A DNA stretch of 32,380 bases from an uncultured Pelagibacteraceae bacterium (GCA_902555465.1 CACDSN010000015.1:1-32380); one strand, 5' to 3'. Shown: positions 8,732-17,499, numbered from the stretch's first letter. The notes: generated by a model from the letters alone, not told the origin. Made by a program: numbers and translations.

Positions 8732-9556
8732 ATGGAATTTAATGCATTTAAAATGGATGGCCTAGGAAATGATTTCATAATCATTGACCAAAGAGTGAAG
8801 GCTGTAAATTTAAGTAAAGAAAATATAATTAAAATTTGTAGTAGAGATTTTATTGGCTGTGATCAGTTAATTTATATTAACAAAAATAATGATAACAAAG
8901 ATAAACTTGTTTTTTATAATTCTGATGGAAGTATTTCTGGTGCATGCGGGAATGGTACAAGATGTGTGGCTAAACTTTTATCAAAAGAATATGGAAAAGA
9001 GGAAATAAATTTAGAGACATCGTCTGGAAATTTACATTCATTAATACTTAAAGAAAATATAGTTGAAACTAATATAGGCATACCTTCTATGGAGTGGAAT
9101 AAAATTCCTTTAATTAAAGAAATGAACACTAAAAACTTGAATATAACTATTAACGATATTAACAAAAAAAAATTTACTGGCGGTATCGCAATTAACGTCG
9201 GTAATCCCCATATAATTTTTTTTGTAGAAAATAATGATAATTATAAAATAGAAAATATAGGGCCTACAATTGAGCAGCATGAATATTTTCCAGAAAAATG
9301 CAATGTAACTATAGCTACAATCAAAAATGAAAATTTAATTAATGTTAAAGTTTGGGAGCGAGGTGCAGGATTGACAAAAGCTTGTGGGACAGCAGCATGT
9401 GCAACTGCTTATGCAGGTTTTATAACAAAAAAAGTTTCCAATAATGTTGATATAAAATTTTCTACAGGAATATTATCTATAAGAATAGGAAATGATAATT
9501 CTATTTTTATGAAAGGGCCAGTTTCAAGTATAGAGGAAATTAAAATAAAATTATAA
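8732..9556 (+). CDS. dapF: Diaminopimelate epimerase
   Basis: A 274-residue cofactor-independent epimerase converting LL- to meso-diaminopimelate for lysine and peptidoglycan synthesis. The two catalytic cysteines are Cys72 in GACGNGTRC and Cys218 in KACGTAACA, one in each half of the pseudo-symmetric fold. The N-terminal KMDGLGNDF motif is at 8-15. Length is normal. It is transcribed away from ffh, and its stop shares one base with the ftsY start (TAATG), so dapF and ftsY are coupled. In many alphaproteobacteria an mtaB-type radical SAM gene sits between them; here there is none. Confidence 0.97.
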   Translation: MEFNAFKMDGLGNDFIIIDQRVKAVNLSKENIIKICSRDFIGCDQLIYINKNNDNKDKLVFYNSDGSISGACGNGTRCVAKLLSKEYGKEEINLETSSGNLHSLILKENIVETNIGIPSMEWNKIPLIKEMNTKNLNITINDINKKKFTGGIAINVGNPHIIFFVENNDNYKIENIGPTIEQHEYFPEKCNVTIATIKNENLINVKVWERGAGLTKACGTAACATAYAGFITKKVSNNVDIKFSTGILSIRIGNDNSIFMKGPVSSIEEIKIKL

Positions 9557-10473
9557 TGGGTATTTTTGAAAAATTTAAAATAGGATTTCAAAAGAGTGCT
9601 TCAAATTTAACTACCGGATTAAAAGAAATAATTCTTAAAAAGGAAATAGATGATCAAACTCTGAATAAAATAGAAGACTTTTTAATTTCCTCAGATGTAG
9701 GCGTAGATGCTGCAAGTGATATAAAAGATATGATATCACAAAAAAAAATCGATCCTTCTAAAGAGGTAATAGATGAAGTTAATGATTTATTAAAACAATA
9801 TATTCTGAGTTTAATGCAACCCCTAGAAAGAAAAGATTTTTTTAATGCACAAGATAAACTAAATATAATTTTAGTATCTGGAGTTAACGGGGTAGGTAAA
9901 ACAACATCAATAGGTAAAATTGGAAAAAAATTTAGAGAAAATAACAGTAAAGTATTATTTTCTGCCTGTGATACATTTAGAGCGGCAGCTATCGATCAAC
10001 TAGAGCAGTGGGCAAATAAAATAAATGTAGAAATAGTTAAATCTGATCCTGGTTCAGACCCAGCCTCCGTAGCATTTAAATCTTTAGATGAGGCGAAAAA
10101 GAATAATTATAACCAAGTAATAATTGATACTGCTGGTAGACTGCAGAATAAAAAAAATCTAATGGAAGAGTATAAGAAAATAGCAAAAGTAATTAACAAA
10201 TTTGATGATACTGGTCCACATGAGGTTCTGTTAGTTTTAGATGCTACATCTGGACAAAATGTAATTAATCAAGTCGAAGAATTTAATAAAATTATTCCTT
10301 TAACAGGTTTAATCATGACTAAATTGGATGGCACTGCAAAAGGTGGAATTCTTATTGCAACTGCAAAAAAATTTAAAATTCCAATTGTTGCTCTTGGATT
10401 GGGTGAAAAAGAAGATGACTTAGAAATTTTTGATGCAGAGAGTTTTGCAAGTGCCTTCGTAAGAACTAATTGA
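9556..10473 (+). CDS. ftsY: Signal recognition particle receptor FtsY
   Basis: A 305-residue SRP receptor GTPase that docks SRP-ribosome complexes at the inner membrane. It consists of the N and G domains only: P-loop GVNGVGKTTS (109-118), DTFRAAAIDQLEQW (about 139-152), DTAGRL (191-196) and the G4 motif TKLDGTAKGG (255-264). The long acidic A domain of Escherichia coli FtsY is absent, as in many alphaproteobacteria; the N-terminal MGIFEKFKIGFQKSA is an amphipathic membrane-targeting helix. The gene overlaps the dapF stop by 1 nt and its 3' end overlaps the convergent gene at 10466-11017 by 8 nt, leaving no room for a terminator between them. Confidence 0.97.
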   Translation: MGIFEKFKIGFQKSASNLTTGLKEIILKKEIDDQTLNKIEDFLISSDVGVDAASDIKDMISQKKIDPSKEVIDEVNDLLKQYILSLMQPLERKDFFNAQDKLNIILVSGVNGVGKTTSIGKIGKKFRENNSKVLFSACDTFRAAAIDQLEQWANKINVEIVKSDPGSDPASVAFKSLDEAKKNNYNQVIIDTAGRLQNKKNLMEEYKKIAKVINKFDDTGPHEVLLVLDATSGQNVINQVEEFNKIIPLTGLIMTKLDGTAKGGILIATAKKFKIPIVALGLGEKEDDLEIFDAESFASAFVRTN

Positions 10474-11017
10474 TTAAATTTGTGGATATTAATGGTTTAT
10501 AAATTTTACATTTAAGTGTACTTGATATATCCTTAAATCCACAGTTTTTTGCATAAGAAGAAATAATAAAACTGATTTTACCCATTTCTTTTATTTTGCT
10601 TATTTTTTTAAGGGCAATATCAAATTTTAAATTTTCAAAAAAATTTTTATTCGCACTTACTAAAATTAAAGTATTATTATCTTCCATTAAGTAATATGCA
10701 AAATCTTCGGGGAATACTGGATAATCATAATTTTGGGTTAGTCTTTTGATGTATGAGGGAAACCATTCGTAAGTAATTAATGGTTCATCAGTTTTTAATT
10801 TATGATTATATATATACAAGTCCTGTGGATAATCAGTTATATAATTATAATCTTCACCCTTTGATAAAATAGCTTTTTCTCTTGTTTTAAAATAAAGCGT
10901 GAAATTTTTATTATAAGAATCCATCTTTCCAATAAAAAAATAATCATCTTCATTATTTTTAGTATCAGATAAAGCTGAGTTAAATATAAAAAATAAAAAA
11001 ATAATTAAATATTTCAT
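10466..11017 (-). CDS. Small secreted protein of unknown function
   Basis: I do not recognise this 183-residue protein. The first about 17 residues (MKYLIIFLFFIFNSALS) look like a type I signal peptide with cleavage near SALS-DT; no lipobox Cys is present. The mature part is rich in Tyr, Asn and Lys, and predicted beta-rich, with two cysteines in the C-terminal part (NCGF and LKCKIY) about 14 residues apart that could form a disulfide in the periplasm. The gene lies 49 nt downstream of the hydrolase and is convergent with ftsY, overlapping it by 8 nt. Its codon use and AT content look like its neighbours, so there is no sign of transfer. Confidence 0.7.
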   Translation of the reverse strand: MKYLIIFLFFIFNSALSDTKNNEDDYFFIGKMDSYNKNFTLYFKTREKAILSKGEDYNYITDYPQDLYIYNHKLKTDEPLITYEWFPSYIKRLTQNYDYPVFPEDFAYYLMEDNNTLILVSANKNFFENLKFDIALKKISKIKEMGKISFIISSYAKNCGFKDISSTLKCKIYKPLISTNLIN

Positions 11018-11065
11018 ATACTTAATTATGAATTTATTAATGGAAATGATTTGTTTAAATTATGT

Positions 11066-11875
11066 CTAATTTAAGCTTTTAATAAATTGATTGATTGAAT
11101 TAACTAAAGCTTCGTTAAAATCCATCATATGATCATCATTATCAATAAAGTAATTATATTTTGGCTTATTTGCCTGATTATATAAAGTCTCTCCCATTTC
11201 AAAAGGAACAATATTATCTTTTCTGCCATGCAGAATTAATATTGGGGAAAAAACCTTATTAATTTTTTTATCAGTTTCGTATTTATCTTTAAGCAATAAT
11301 CCAGTTGGTGCCCAAGGATAATATTTTCTTGAAAGCTTCAACATAGATGTAAAAGGAGACTCCAAAATTATACCTGCAAATTTATGATCTTTTGCAAGAT
11401 CTATTGCAACAGCAGTGCCTAAAGATTCACCATAAACTATAATATTCTGATCGCTGATATTATTTAAGTTTAACCAATACTTTGCAGCTCTCGAATCTTT
11501 ATATAATCCTTGTTCTGATGGACTTCCTTTGTTCCCACTAAAGCCGCGATATGCAACAATTAAATAATTTAAATCTAAATTTGAAAGGTCATTTAATTTA
11601 TAAATTCTATTCTCTAGACTTCCAGCATTTCCATGAAAAAATAATAATGTTTTAAAATTTTCATTTTTTTTAAAATACCAAGAAATAAGTTCATTATCAG
11701 ATGCAATTTTTATCTTTTCTACTTTATGATTTAATTGATTTTCATCTAAATAATTATTTTCACTAGGATGATACATCAATGATCTTTGGGAAAAATAAAT
11801 TACTGCGAGTATTGTGAGATAGACAAATAGTAAAAATAAAAAGATATATCCAAAAGTCATTTTTTTTAATTTCAT
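11066..11875 (-). CDS. Membrane-anchored alpha/beta hydrolase (BEM46/ABHD13-like)
   Basis: A 269-residue alpha/beta hydrolase with an N-terminal transmembrane anchor (about residues 8-28), so the catalytic domain probably faces the periplasm. The oxyanion-hole motif FFHGNAGS (79-86), nucleophile elbow YGESLG with Ser151, Asp220 in HGRKDNIVPF and His249 in DNDDHMMDF give a full catalytic triad. The order and the GNAGS motif match the BEM46/ABHD13 family, whose natural substrates are mostly unknown; esterase or thioesterase activity is a reasonable expectation. The ATG immediately follows the stop of the EamA gene with no spacer, so the two are coupled. Function of the pair is unknown. Confidence 0.85.
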   Translation of the reverse strand: MKLKKMTFGYIFLFLLFVYLTILAVIYFSQRSLMYHPSENNYLDENQLNHKVEKIKIASDNELISWYFKKNENFKTLLFFHGNAGSLENRIYKLNDLSNLDLNYLIVAYRGFSGNKGSPSEQGLYKDSRAAKYWLNLNNISDQNIIVYGESLGTAVAIDLAKDHKFAGIILESPFTSMLKLSRKYYPWAPTGLLLKDKYETDKKINKVFSPILILHGRKDNIVPFEMGETLYNQANKPKYNYFIDNDDHMMDFNEALVNSINQFIKSLN

Positions 11876-12772
11876 TTATTTCTTTTTAACTAAATATATT
11901 CCCATAAATACTAGTAACGCCCCTAAATAGTGAAAATATTGAAGTATTTCTCCAAAAAATATTATCCCAAAAAAAGAACCATAAATAGTAAATAAATACA
12001 AAGTAAATCCTGTCACTGTCGCGCCAAGATACTTTTGGGTAATCGTGTATAGACTAAAAGCAATAATGCCCGGTGATATCGCTGCAAATAAAGTCCATTT
12101 GAAAAAATCTACATTAAATGTAGTAGATGCTAAATTTATTTCTTCAAATAAATAAAATGGAAAAAGGCTGATAGCTCCAAACAAAGCAATAAATGTAAAT
12201 CTCGGAAAAACTTTTAAATTTGACTTCCAATTATATAAATAAATTGAATAAATAGCCCAACCAATTGCGGCTCCTAACATCCAGATATCACCTGGATTAA
12301 ATTTTAAATTTAATAATAAATTTATATCTCCTCTAATAATAATTATAAAAACTCCAATCAAACAAAGGAGGAGGCCTATAATTTTTATTAAGTTAAATTT
12401 TTCCCTAAAGAATAAGCATGAAATCAGAATTATAAATATAGGAGATGAAGTATAAATAATTCCCATATTAACTACTGTTGTTGTTTGTCCTGCAATAAAT
12501 GGAAATGCACCACAAATTCCACACCCGGTTGCTCCTAAAATGAAAAGTTTAAAATATTCTTTTTTATTATTTATTTTTATTAAGTCTTTCCTTAAAGTTG
12601 AATAATTAAATAGTATCAGTATTAAAAAAACAAATAACCATCTCCAAAATGCAAGTGAAATAGGTGGAACAAATTCAACACCTCCTCGAGCAACAATTAA
12701 GTTGCTAGCCATAAATATTGGCTGAATTAATAATAAAAAAAATGGGTAAATATTTTTTTTTGAGTAACTCAA
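11876..12772 (-). CDS. EamA-family (drug/metabolite transporter) permease, TTG start
   Basis: A 298-residue membrane protein with about ten hydrophobic segments and the two-repeat layout of EamA/DMT carriers; LGATVTGFTLYLFTIYGSFFG near the end and GAAIGWAIYSIYLY after the middle are typical of each repeat. Such carriers usually export amino acids, nucleosides or other metabolites across the inner membrane. The only start that keeps helix 1 is TTG at 12772-12770, because an in-frame TAA lies four codons upstream and the next Met (residue 22) would delete most of the helix. It lies 19 nt after the small membrane protein gene and directly abuts the hydrolase gene. Substrate cannot be told from sequence. 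Confidence 0.88.
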   Translation of the reverse strand: MSYSKKNIYPFFLLLIQPIFMASNLIVARGGVEFVPPISLAFWRWLFVFLILILFNYSTLRKDLIKINNKKEYFKLFILGATGCGICGAFPFIAGQTTTVVNMGIIYTSSPIFIILISCLFFREKFNLIKIIGLLLCLIGVFIIIIRGDINLLLNLKFNPGDIWMLGAAIGWAIYSIYLYNWKSNLKVFPRFTFIALFGAISLFPFYLFEEINLASTTFNVDFFKWTLFAAISPGIIAFSLYTITQKYLGATVTGFTLYLFTIYGSFFGIIFFGEILQYFHYLGALLVFMGIYLVKKK

Positions 12773-12791
12773 TTTAAAAAATTAATTTTGA

Positions 12792-12968
12792 TTATTTTTT
12801 ATCAAAAAAAGCTTCGTAGATCATCATGATGATTGCTGCTCCCATAAGAATATATACTGGAAGAACATCTAAAACAGTAATCAACATTGATCTTGTTAAG
12901 GTAGTCGCTAACCCAACAAGAAAAAATATTGCAAACCCTAATCCTATAATTGTTGTAATTCTACTCAT
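12792..12968 (-). CDS. Small two-helix membrane protein, unknown function
   Basis: A 58-residue open reading frame found by my own translation, beginning MSRITTIIGLGFAIFF and ending YEAFFDKK before TAA (12794-12792). It has two hydrophobic segments, about residues 4-24 and 29-51, separated by a short TRS turn, and charged ends; this suggests a helical hairpin in the inner membrane. Its ATG (12968-12966) overlaps the amidase stop by 8 nt, a coupling arrangement that supports real translation, and it fills what would otherwise be an unusually long gap for this genome. I do not recognise the family. It could assist the TRAP system, the EamA carrier, or act alone. Confidence 0.75.
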   Translation of the reverse strand: MSRITTIIGLGFAIFFLVGLATTLTRSMLITVLDVLPVYILMGAAIIMMIYEAFFDKK

Positions 12969-14295
12969 TAAATTTACTACTTTCTTTTTCTAACCAATTA
13001 GCAATACCCATAAATCTTAAATCATCATATTTATTACCAATTAACTGAACACCTAATGGTAAATTATTTTCTCCTTGTAGTAAAGGTAAAGAAATTGAAG
13101 GTGTTCCCATAAAAGACCAAACAGTACAAAATTCAGGACTACCAGTGTTCGATAATCCTTTGTCAGCTACCCCAGTACTTGAAGGAGAAATAACTCCGTG
13201 ATAATCCTCAAACACTTCTTTATATGAATCATAGCTTCTAGTCATAAAATCTCTTGCCTCTGCATAATCCTTCGCAGAATATTTAATCCCTCTTGAAATT
13301 GCGTCTTGCATTTGCTTTGATAATTTTTTTTTACTTTTTTTAAAATAATTATAAAAATTATTTGCCATATCTGTTTCGTGAATTATTTGGTGATATTTTT
13401 TAATATCTTTAAAATAGCTTGGAGTATCAAACACCTCGATATTTTTTTTAAATGATTTTATGAAGTACTCAAAAGCATCTCTTGATTTTTTATCAATTTT
13501 GTTCCAACTCTCAGTTTTATAAAATATAAATTTTGGTTCGAATGTTGGTTTCTTGTTAGTCTCATCAAGCATTGTACTTGTAGAAAAATGTATTGTTGAT
13601 TTGTCATAAGAGTCTTTTTTGATTAACACTTTTGCTAATAAGGCAACATCTTCTACTGATTTTCCAAATATGCCTACATGATCTAAATTTTCAGAAGTTT
13701 TTAAAACTCCATTTCTAGATATTAAACCAAATGAAGGCTTGTATCCAACTACTCCACAATAAGAAGCTGGCCTTATAATTGAGCCACCTGTTTGAGATCC
13801 TATTGATAACGGAGCCATATGTGCAGCTACTACAGCTGCTGATCCACTTGAAGAACCACCGGGTGTTCTTGAATAGTCATGTGGATTTTTTGTTTTGCTC
13901 GGGCTGTAATAAGCTAATTCAGAAGTTGCGGTTTTGCCCATAACAATTGCACCTTCTGATTTAAGCAAATCAACTATTTCGGCATCCTGAGAAGCGGACA
14001 TTCCTTTTCTTAAAATAGTTCCGCACTCAGTTGGCATATCAAAAGTTCCAATAATATCTTTTAATGCAACAGGAATTCCATGCAATAAACCCAAAGGTTT
14101 TCCAGACCTCCTATGATTATCTGACTCTTCAGCCTTTTCTAATAAAACTTTTTTGTCAAAATGAGCCCATGCATGAATATCTTTTTCAAATTCATTTATT
14201 CTTTCAATATAAGCTTTACATAGATCAACTGAGGTTAGTTGTGCGTCCTTTATTTTTGTAGCTAGTTTTTTTACAGTTAAATTAAAAACCTCCAT
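12961..14295 (-). CDS. Amidase signature family enzyme
   Basis: A 444-residue amidase of the Ser-cisSer-Lys class. Lys79 lies in GIPVALKD, the cis-Ser is Ser148 in PGGSSSGSA and the nucleophile is Ser172 in GSQTGGSIIRPAS; spacings (24 residues between the two Ser) match the family. These enzymes hydrolyse small or aryl amides, releasing ammonia or an amine; GatA is a relative, but no gatB or gatC is present and the sequence lacks GatA hallmarks. It starts 2 nt after dctM, so it is cotranslated with the TRAP transporter genes, which suggests it acts on an imported compound. The substrate is unknown. Confidence 0.92.
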   Translation of the reverse strand: MEVFNLTVKKLATKIKDAQLTSVDLCKAYIERINEFEKDIHAWAHFDKKVLLEKAEESDNHRRSGKPLGLLHGIPVALKDIIGTFDMPTECGTILRKGMSASQDAEIVDLLKSEGAIVMGKTATSELAYYSPSKTKNPHDYSRTPGGSSSGSAAVVAAHMAPLSIGSQTGGSIIRPASYCGVVGYKPSFGLISRNGVLKTSENLDHVGIFGKSVEDVALLAKVLIKKDSYDKSTIHFSTSTMLDETNKKPTFEPKFIFYKTESWNKIDKKSRDAFEYFIKSFKKNIEVFDTPSYFKDIKKYHQIIHETDMANNFYNYFKKSKKKLSKQMQDAISRGIKYSAKDYAEARDFMTRSYDSYKEVFEDYHGVISPSSTGVADKGLSNTGSPEFCTVWSFMGTPSISLPLLQGENNLPLGVQLIGNKYDDLRFMGIANWLEKESSKFNE

Positions 14296-14297
14296 TT

Positions 14298-15659
14298 TTA
14301 ATCAGCAAACAATGTTTCTGGTAGCCAAAGTGCTATGCCAGGGAACATATACATTAAAAACATCGCAAGAATTACGATCGCTAAAAATGGCATAATTCCT
14401 CTAAAGATGTCTAATAATTCTACATTTCTTGATTGAACACCCTTCAGATAATAGGCGGACATTGCCATTGGCGGTGTTAAGAAAGAAGTTTGTAAATTTA
14501 AAGCAATTAGCATTGCAAAAAAATATGGGTTTACTCCAAAAAATTCTACTAAAGGTAAGAATATTGGAACAAAAATAATCAATATTTCTGTCCATTCTAA
14601 TGGCCAACCTAGTAGGAAAATAATTATCTGTGTAATAACTAAGAATTGCCACGGTTGTAAATTCATAGATTTAAAGAAATGTTCAAACACTTCATGACCA
14701 CCTAAATAAGAAAATACTGCAGCGAATGTCCAGGATCCGATGAATAGCCACATAATCATTGCTGTTGTTTTTGCCGTTAGAAATACTGATTCCTTAAAAT
14801 TTTTCCATTTAAGTGTTTTATAAAAATAAGATAATACAAGTGCACCAAATGCACCAACTGCGGCAGCTTCTGCTGGAGTAGCAATTCCAGCCAATATTGT
14901 TCCAAGAACTAATATAATTAACGAGAATAGAGGTAAGAATGAAACTAAAACTTCTCTTAATATAACTGATCTTGGAGGAATTTCTTCTTTTGGTGGTTTT
15001 GGAGCTATGGAAGGGTTCAGCCAGCCTCTAAAAATTGCATATCCAATATATAAACCAGCTAACATTAAACCTGGAAATATGGCAGCTGCAAATAACCTTA
15101 AAGGTGATAACTGAGCTATTACTGCATAAACTATAAGCATAATACTTGGTGGAATTAATATTCCTAAGCATCCGCCTGAACAAATTATCCCTGATGCAAA
15201 TTTTTTATCATAACCAGCTTTGATCATTGCTGGCCAAGCTAATAATCCCATTAAAGTAACTACAGCACCAATAATTCCAGTTGCTGTAGAAAACAATGCA
15301 CAAGTGACTAAAGCAGCTACCGCCATTGAAGCTGGCAGACCGTGTGAAGCTAATCTTATAGCGAAAAATAATCTTGCTACTATTCCAGCTCTTTCAACCA
15401 AATACCCCATAAACAAAAATAATGGTACAGCTGTAAGAACTGTATTGTCCATAACTGAATAGGTATTATTTATAAATAATCTAAAGATCCGATTATCAAA
15501 AATATTTTCCATTAAGGCTGGATCGTAATAAGCATAATAACCAAAACCTATTCCCATAGCCATTAAAGTGAATGCAATAGGAAATCCTAATAATACTGCA
15601 AACAGGAAAAGGCCCATCATCATGATTGCAATTTCTGGATTAGTTAACTCAAATAACAT
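14298..15659 (-). CDS. dctM: TRAP transporter large permease DctM
   Basis: A 453-residue integral membrane protein with about 12 hydrophobic segments, the large, ion-coupled translocation subunit of a tripartite ATP-independent periplasmic transporter. Family features include GFPIAFTLMAMG near residue 25, the LFLFMGYLVERAG region, ICSGGCLGILIPPSIMLIVYA, GIATPAEAAAVGAFGAL and LNLQTSFLTPPM near the C-terminus. The long form and these motifs resemble the mannitol/chloroaromatic (FcbT3-type) subgroup. The start overlaps dctQ by 11 nt. It imports an organic acid or similar solute presented by DctP, using a sodium gradient in marine bacteria by family precedent. Confidence 0.95.
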   Translation of the reverse strand: MLFELTNPEIAIMMMGLFLFAVLLGFPIAFTLMAMGIGFGYYAYYDPALMENIFDNRIFRLFINNTYSVMDNTVLTAVPLFLFMGYLVERAGIVARLFFAIRLASHGLPASMAVAALVTCALFSTATGIIGAVVTLMGLLAWPAMIKAGYDKKFASGIICSGGCLGILIPPSIMLIVYAVIAQLSPLRLFAAAIFPGLMLAGLYIGYAIFRGWLNPSIAPKPPKEEIPPRSVILREVLVSFLPLFSLIILVLGTILAGIATPAEAAAVGAFGALVLSYFYKTLKWKNFKESVFLTAKTTAMIMWLFIGSWTFAAVFSYLGGHEVFEHFFKSMNLQPWQFLVITQIIIFLLGWPLEWTEILIIFVPIFLPLVEFFGVNPYFFAMLIALNLQTSFLTPPMAMSAYYLKGVQSRNVELLDIFRGIMPFLAIVILAMFLMYMFPGIALWLPETLFAD

Positions 15660-16236
15660 CTTTTTGATCCTGATCTTGTGAAGTTCTCATTAAAATTTTT
15701 TCTGTTTCCACTGCATCTGCAGATGATCTTTTTGGCCAATGGCCAGTTTGAATACAAATTATTGATCTAAACACTTCGCTAATTCCTTGTATAATTAATA
15801 AAAAACCAGCGAGTGGTATCATTGATTTTGCCATATAAATTTGAATTTGAGCTGGACTGTTCCAACTTGTCTCTTTTATCTTCCAGGCCTGAGCTGCGTA
15901 ATCCCAACCATAAAAAGCTAGCGCTAGTACACCGGGAAAGAAGAAAATGAAATACAATATTAAATCGATTGAGCCTTGCACTCTCACTGGAAAAAGTCTG
16001 TAAATTACATCTCCTCTTACATGTGCTTCAGTGCTAAGTGTATAGGCTCCAGCCATCATGAAAATCGCTCCATACATTTGCAAACTAAAATCAAAATTCC
16101 AAAGGGTTGGTGCATTTAATGCATAGGCCATAAATACTTCGTAGCAAGTACCACCCATTAGAACTACAATACACCAAGAAAATGCTTTTCCCATAGATGT
16201 ACTAAGTGCATCAGCAAATTTTATGAATGACCTCAT
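15649..16236 (-). CDS. dctQ: TRAP transporter small permease DctQ
   Basis: A 195-residue membrane protein with four hydrophobic segments, the small subunit that packs against DctM. The segment TLSTEAHVRGDVIYRLFP is the hallmark of DctQ proteins. A hydrophilic C-terminal tail follows the last helix. It overlaps dctM by 11 nt and lies 100 nt downstream of dctP, the gap being occupied by a strong GC hairpin. Length is at the upper end for the family, in keeping with the FcbT2-like subgroup. Confidence 0.93.
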   Translation of the reverse strand: MRSFIKFADALSTSMGKAFSWCIVVLMGGTCYEVFMAYALNAPTLWNFDFSLQMYGAIFMMAGAYTLSTEAHVRGDVIYRLFPVRVQGSIDLILYFIFFFPGVLALAFYGWDYAAQAWKIKETSWNSPAQIQIYMAKSMIPLAGFLLIIQGISEVFRSIICIQTGHWPKRSSADAVETEKILMRTSQDQDQKDVI

Positions 16237-16284
16237 GAGTAAATCAATATCTACTATAATTTAAAAAATTCAACTGTTTATAAT

Positions 16285-16309
16285 AAAAAGGGGGGCAAAA
16301 ACCCCCCTT
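16285..16309 (-). terminator. GC-rich hairpin with U-tract between dctP and dctQ
   Basis: On the minus strand an 8-bp stem AAGGGGGG/CCCCCCTT with a 6-nt loop is followed by further T residues (5 in all, 16289-16285). It lies in the gap after the dctP stop and before dctQM, in a genome where such runs of G and C are rare. It has the form of an intrinsic terminator, but as it is inside a transporter operon it more likely ends most transcripts or stabilises the dctP message, giving more binding protein than permease. Confidence 0.8.
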
Positions 16310-16336
16310 AATATAAATTTATAAACTAAGTATTAA

Positions 16337-17494
16337 TTAGATTTTAACCTTAGCTAGTGAACCAAACTCATTTTCATATGCAAGTCTGTAGTTCGGCTGA
16401 TTCATCAGCAAGTACTTCATAACTCTTTTCGCATATGTTTTTTGTGAGTCAACGATCTTTTTAAAGAAAGGATCTTTCTTATTAAAGTCACCAATCACTT
16501 TATCCCAACCTTTTAATTGTTCAGCTAGGATTTCATCTGAAGTTTGGTAAACATTTACCTTATGCTCATTCATCAATTTAGATAAATCAGCTGAATATCT
16601 TACTAACGCTTTAAAGTAGTTATCAGAGTTAGCAGCATATGCAGCATTTTTCAAAATTGCTTGATGTGCTGGAGATAAACTGTTTAGTTTTTTCTTGTTA
16701 ATAGGAATCTCAAACATCTCTTGAGATTGGTGAAATGATCCTAAGTGATAATGCTTAGAAACATCCTGCATACCAAACTGAGAGTCTGAAGTTGGGTTGT
16801 TAAACTCAGCTGCTTCAATCAAACCAGTTTTCATAGCTGGTTGAATTTCACCACCTGGTAATTGTCTAACTACCATTCCCATCGCAGTAAGTACGTTTGT
16901 TGCAAGACCAACTGTTCTATACTTCATACCTTTAACATCAGAAACTTTTGTTACGTTCTTTTTGAACCATCCAAAAGGCTGAGCTGGCATTGGCATGTGG
17001 AAGTATCCAACATAGTCGTATCCAACTTTTGCTAAAGTCTCTTCATATAGAGCTCTTCCTCCACCGTATTCCATCCATCCCATTACTTCTTGAGATGACA
17101 TACCGTAAGAAGGACCAGTACCAAACAATGAAGCTGCAGCATTCTTACCATACCAGTATGCAGTCACCCAATGACCCATATCTAATACACCTGAGCTTAC
17201 AGCATCACCAATTTCTGAAGTTTTAACAACAGCTCCAACTGGTTGTAGGTCTATTTTTAGAGTTCCACCTGACATGTCGCTTACCATTTTCGCATAGTCT
17301 CCTGCCATTTCGAAAAAGATGTTAGCTCCACTAGGCCAAGCGGCTTGCATCTTAAGTGTTACATGTCCACTTCCTAATGCAAGGTTAGGCATAGCCACAG
17401 CTGCTGTTGCTGCTGCACCAGTTGCTGCTGCTGCCTTAAAGAATTTACGTCTTGAAGAAATTTTCTTCAAAGACTTTTTATTTTCTTTAACCAT
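16337..17494 (-). CDS. dctP: TRAP transporter solute-binding protein DctP (Tat-exported)
   Basis: A 385-residue periplasmic binding protein. The N-terminus carries a twin-arginine signal (SSRRKFFK, 13-20), an Ala-rich hydrophobic core and a likely cut near LALG-SG (about 41). The mature part matches DctP/TakP-type receptors: GMKYRTVGLA with the substrate-carboxylate Arg193, LPGGEIQPAMKTGLIEAAEFNNP (about 212-233) and GSFHQSQEMFEI. This subgroup binds 2-oxoacids or other carboxylates in characterised members; the exact ligand here is not known. A strong GAGGAG ribosome site sits 5 nt before the ATG. It heads the dctP-dctQ-dctM-amidase operon. Confidence 0.94.
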   Translation of the reverse strand: MVKENKKSLKKISSRRKFFKAAAATGAAATAAVAMPNLALGSGHVTLKMQAAWPSGANIFFEMAGDYAKMVSDMSGGTLKIDLQPVGAVVKTSEIGDAVSSGVLDMGHWVTAYWYGKNAAASLFGTGPSYGMSSQEVMGWMEYGGGRALYEETLAKVGYDYVGYFHMPMPAQPFGWFKKNVTKVSDVKGMKYRTVGLATNVLTAMGMVVRQLPGGEIQPAMKTGLIEAAEFNNPTSDSQFGMQDVSKHYHLGSFHQSQEMFEIPINKKKLNSLSPAHQAILKNAAYAANSDNYFKALVRYSADLSKLMNEHKVNVYQTSDEILAEQLKGWDKVIGDFNKKDPFFKKIVDSQKTYAKRVMKYLLMNQPNYRLAYENEFGSLAKVKI

Positions 17495-17499
17495 TTTCT

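Noticed and set aside
9540-9560. Remnant of an mtaB-type gene between dapF and ftsY
   Set aside because: The two genes share one base at TAATG; there is no intervening sequence to hold a remnant.
12961-14295. GatA subunit of the amidotransferase
   Set aside because: No gatB or gatC nearby and the context is a transporter operon; the sequence looks like a general amidase.
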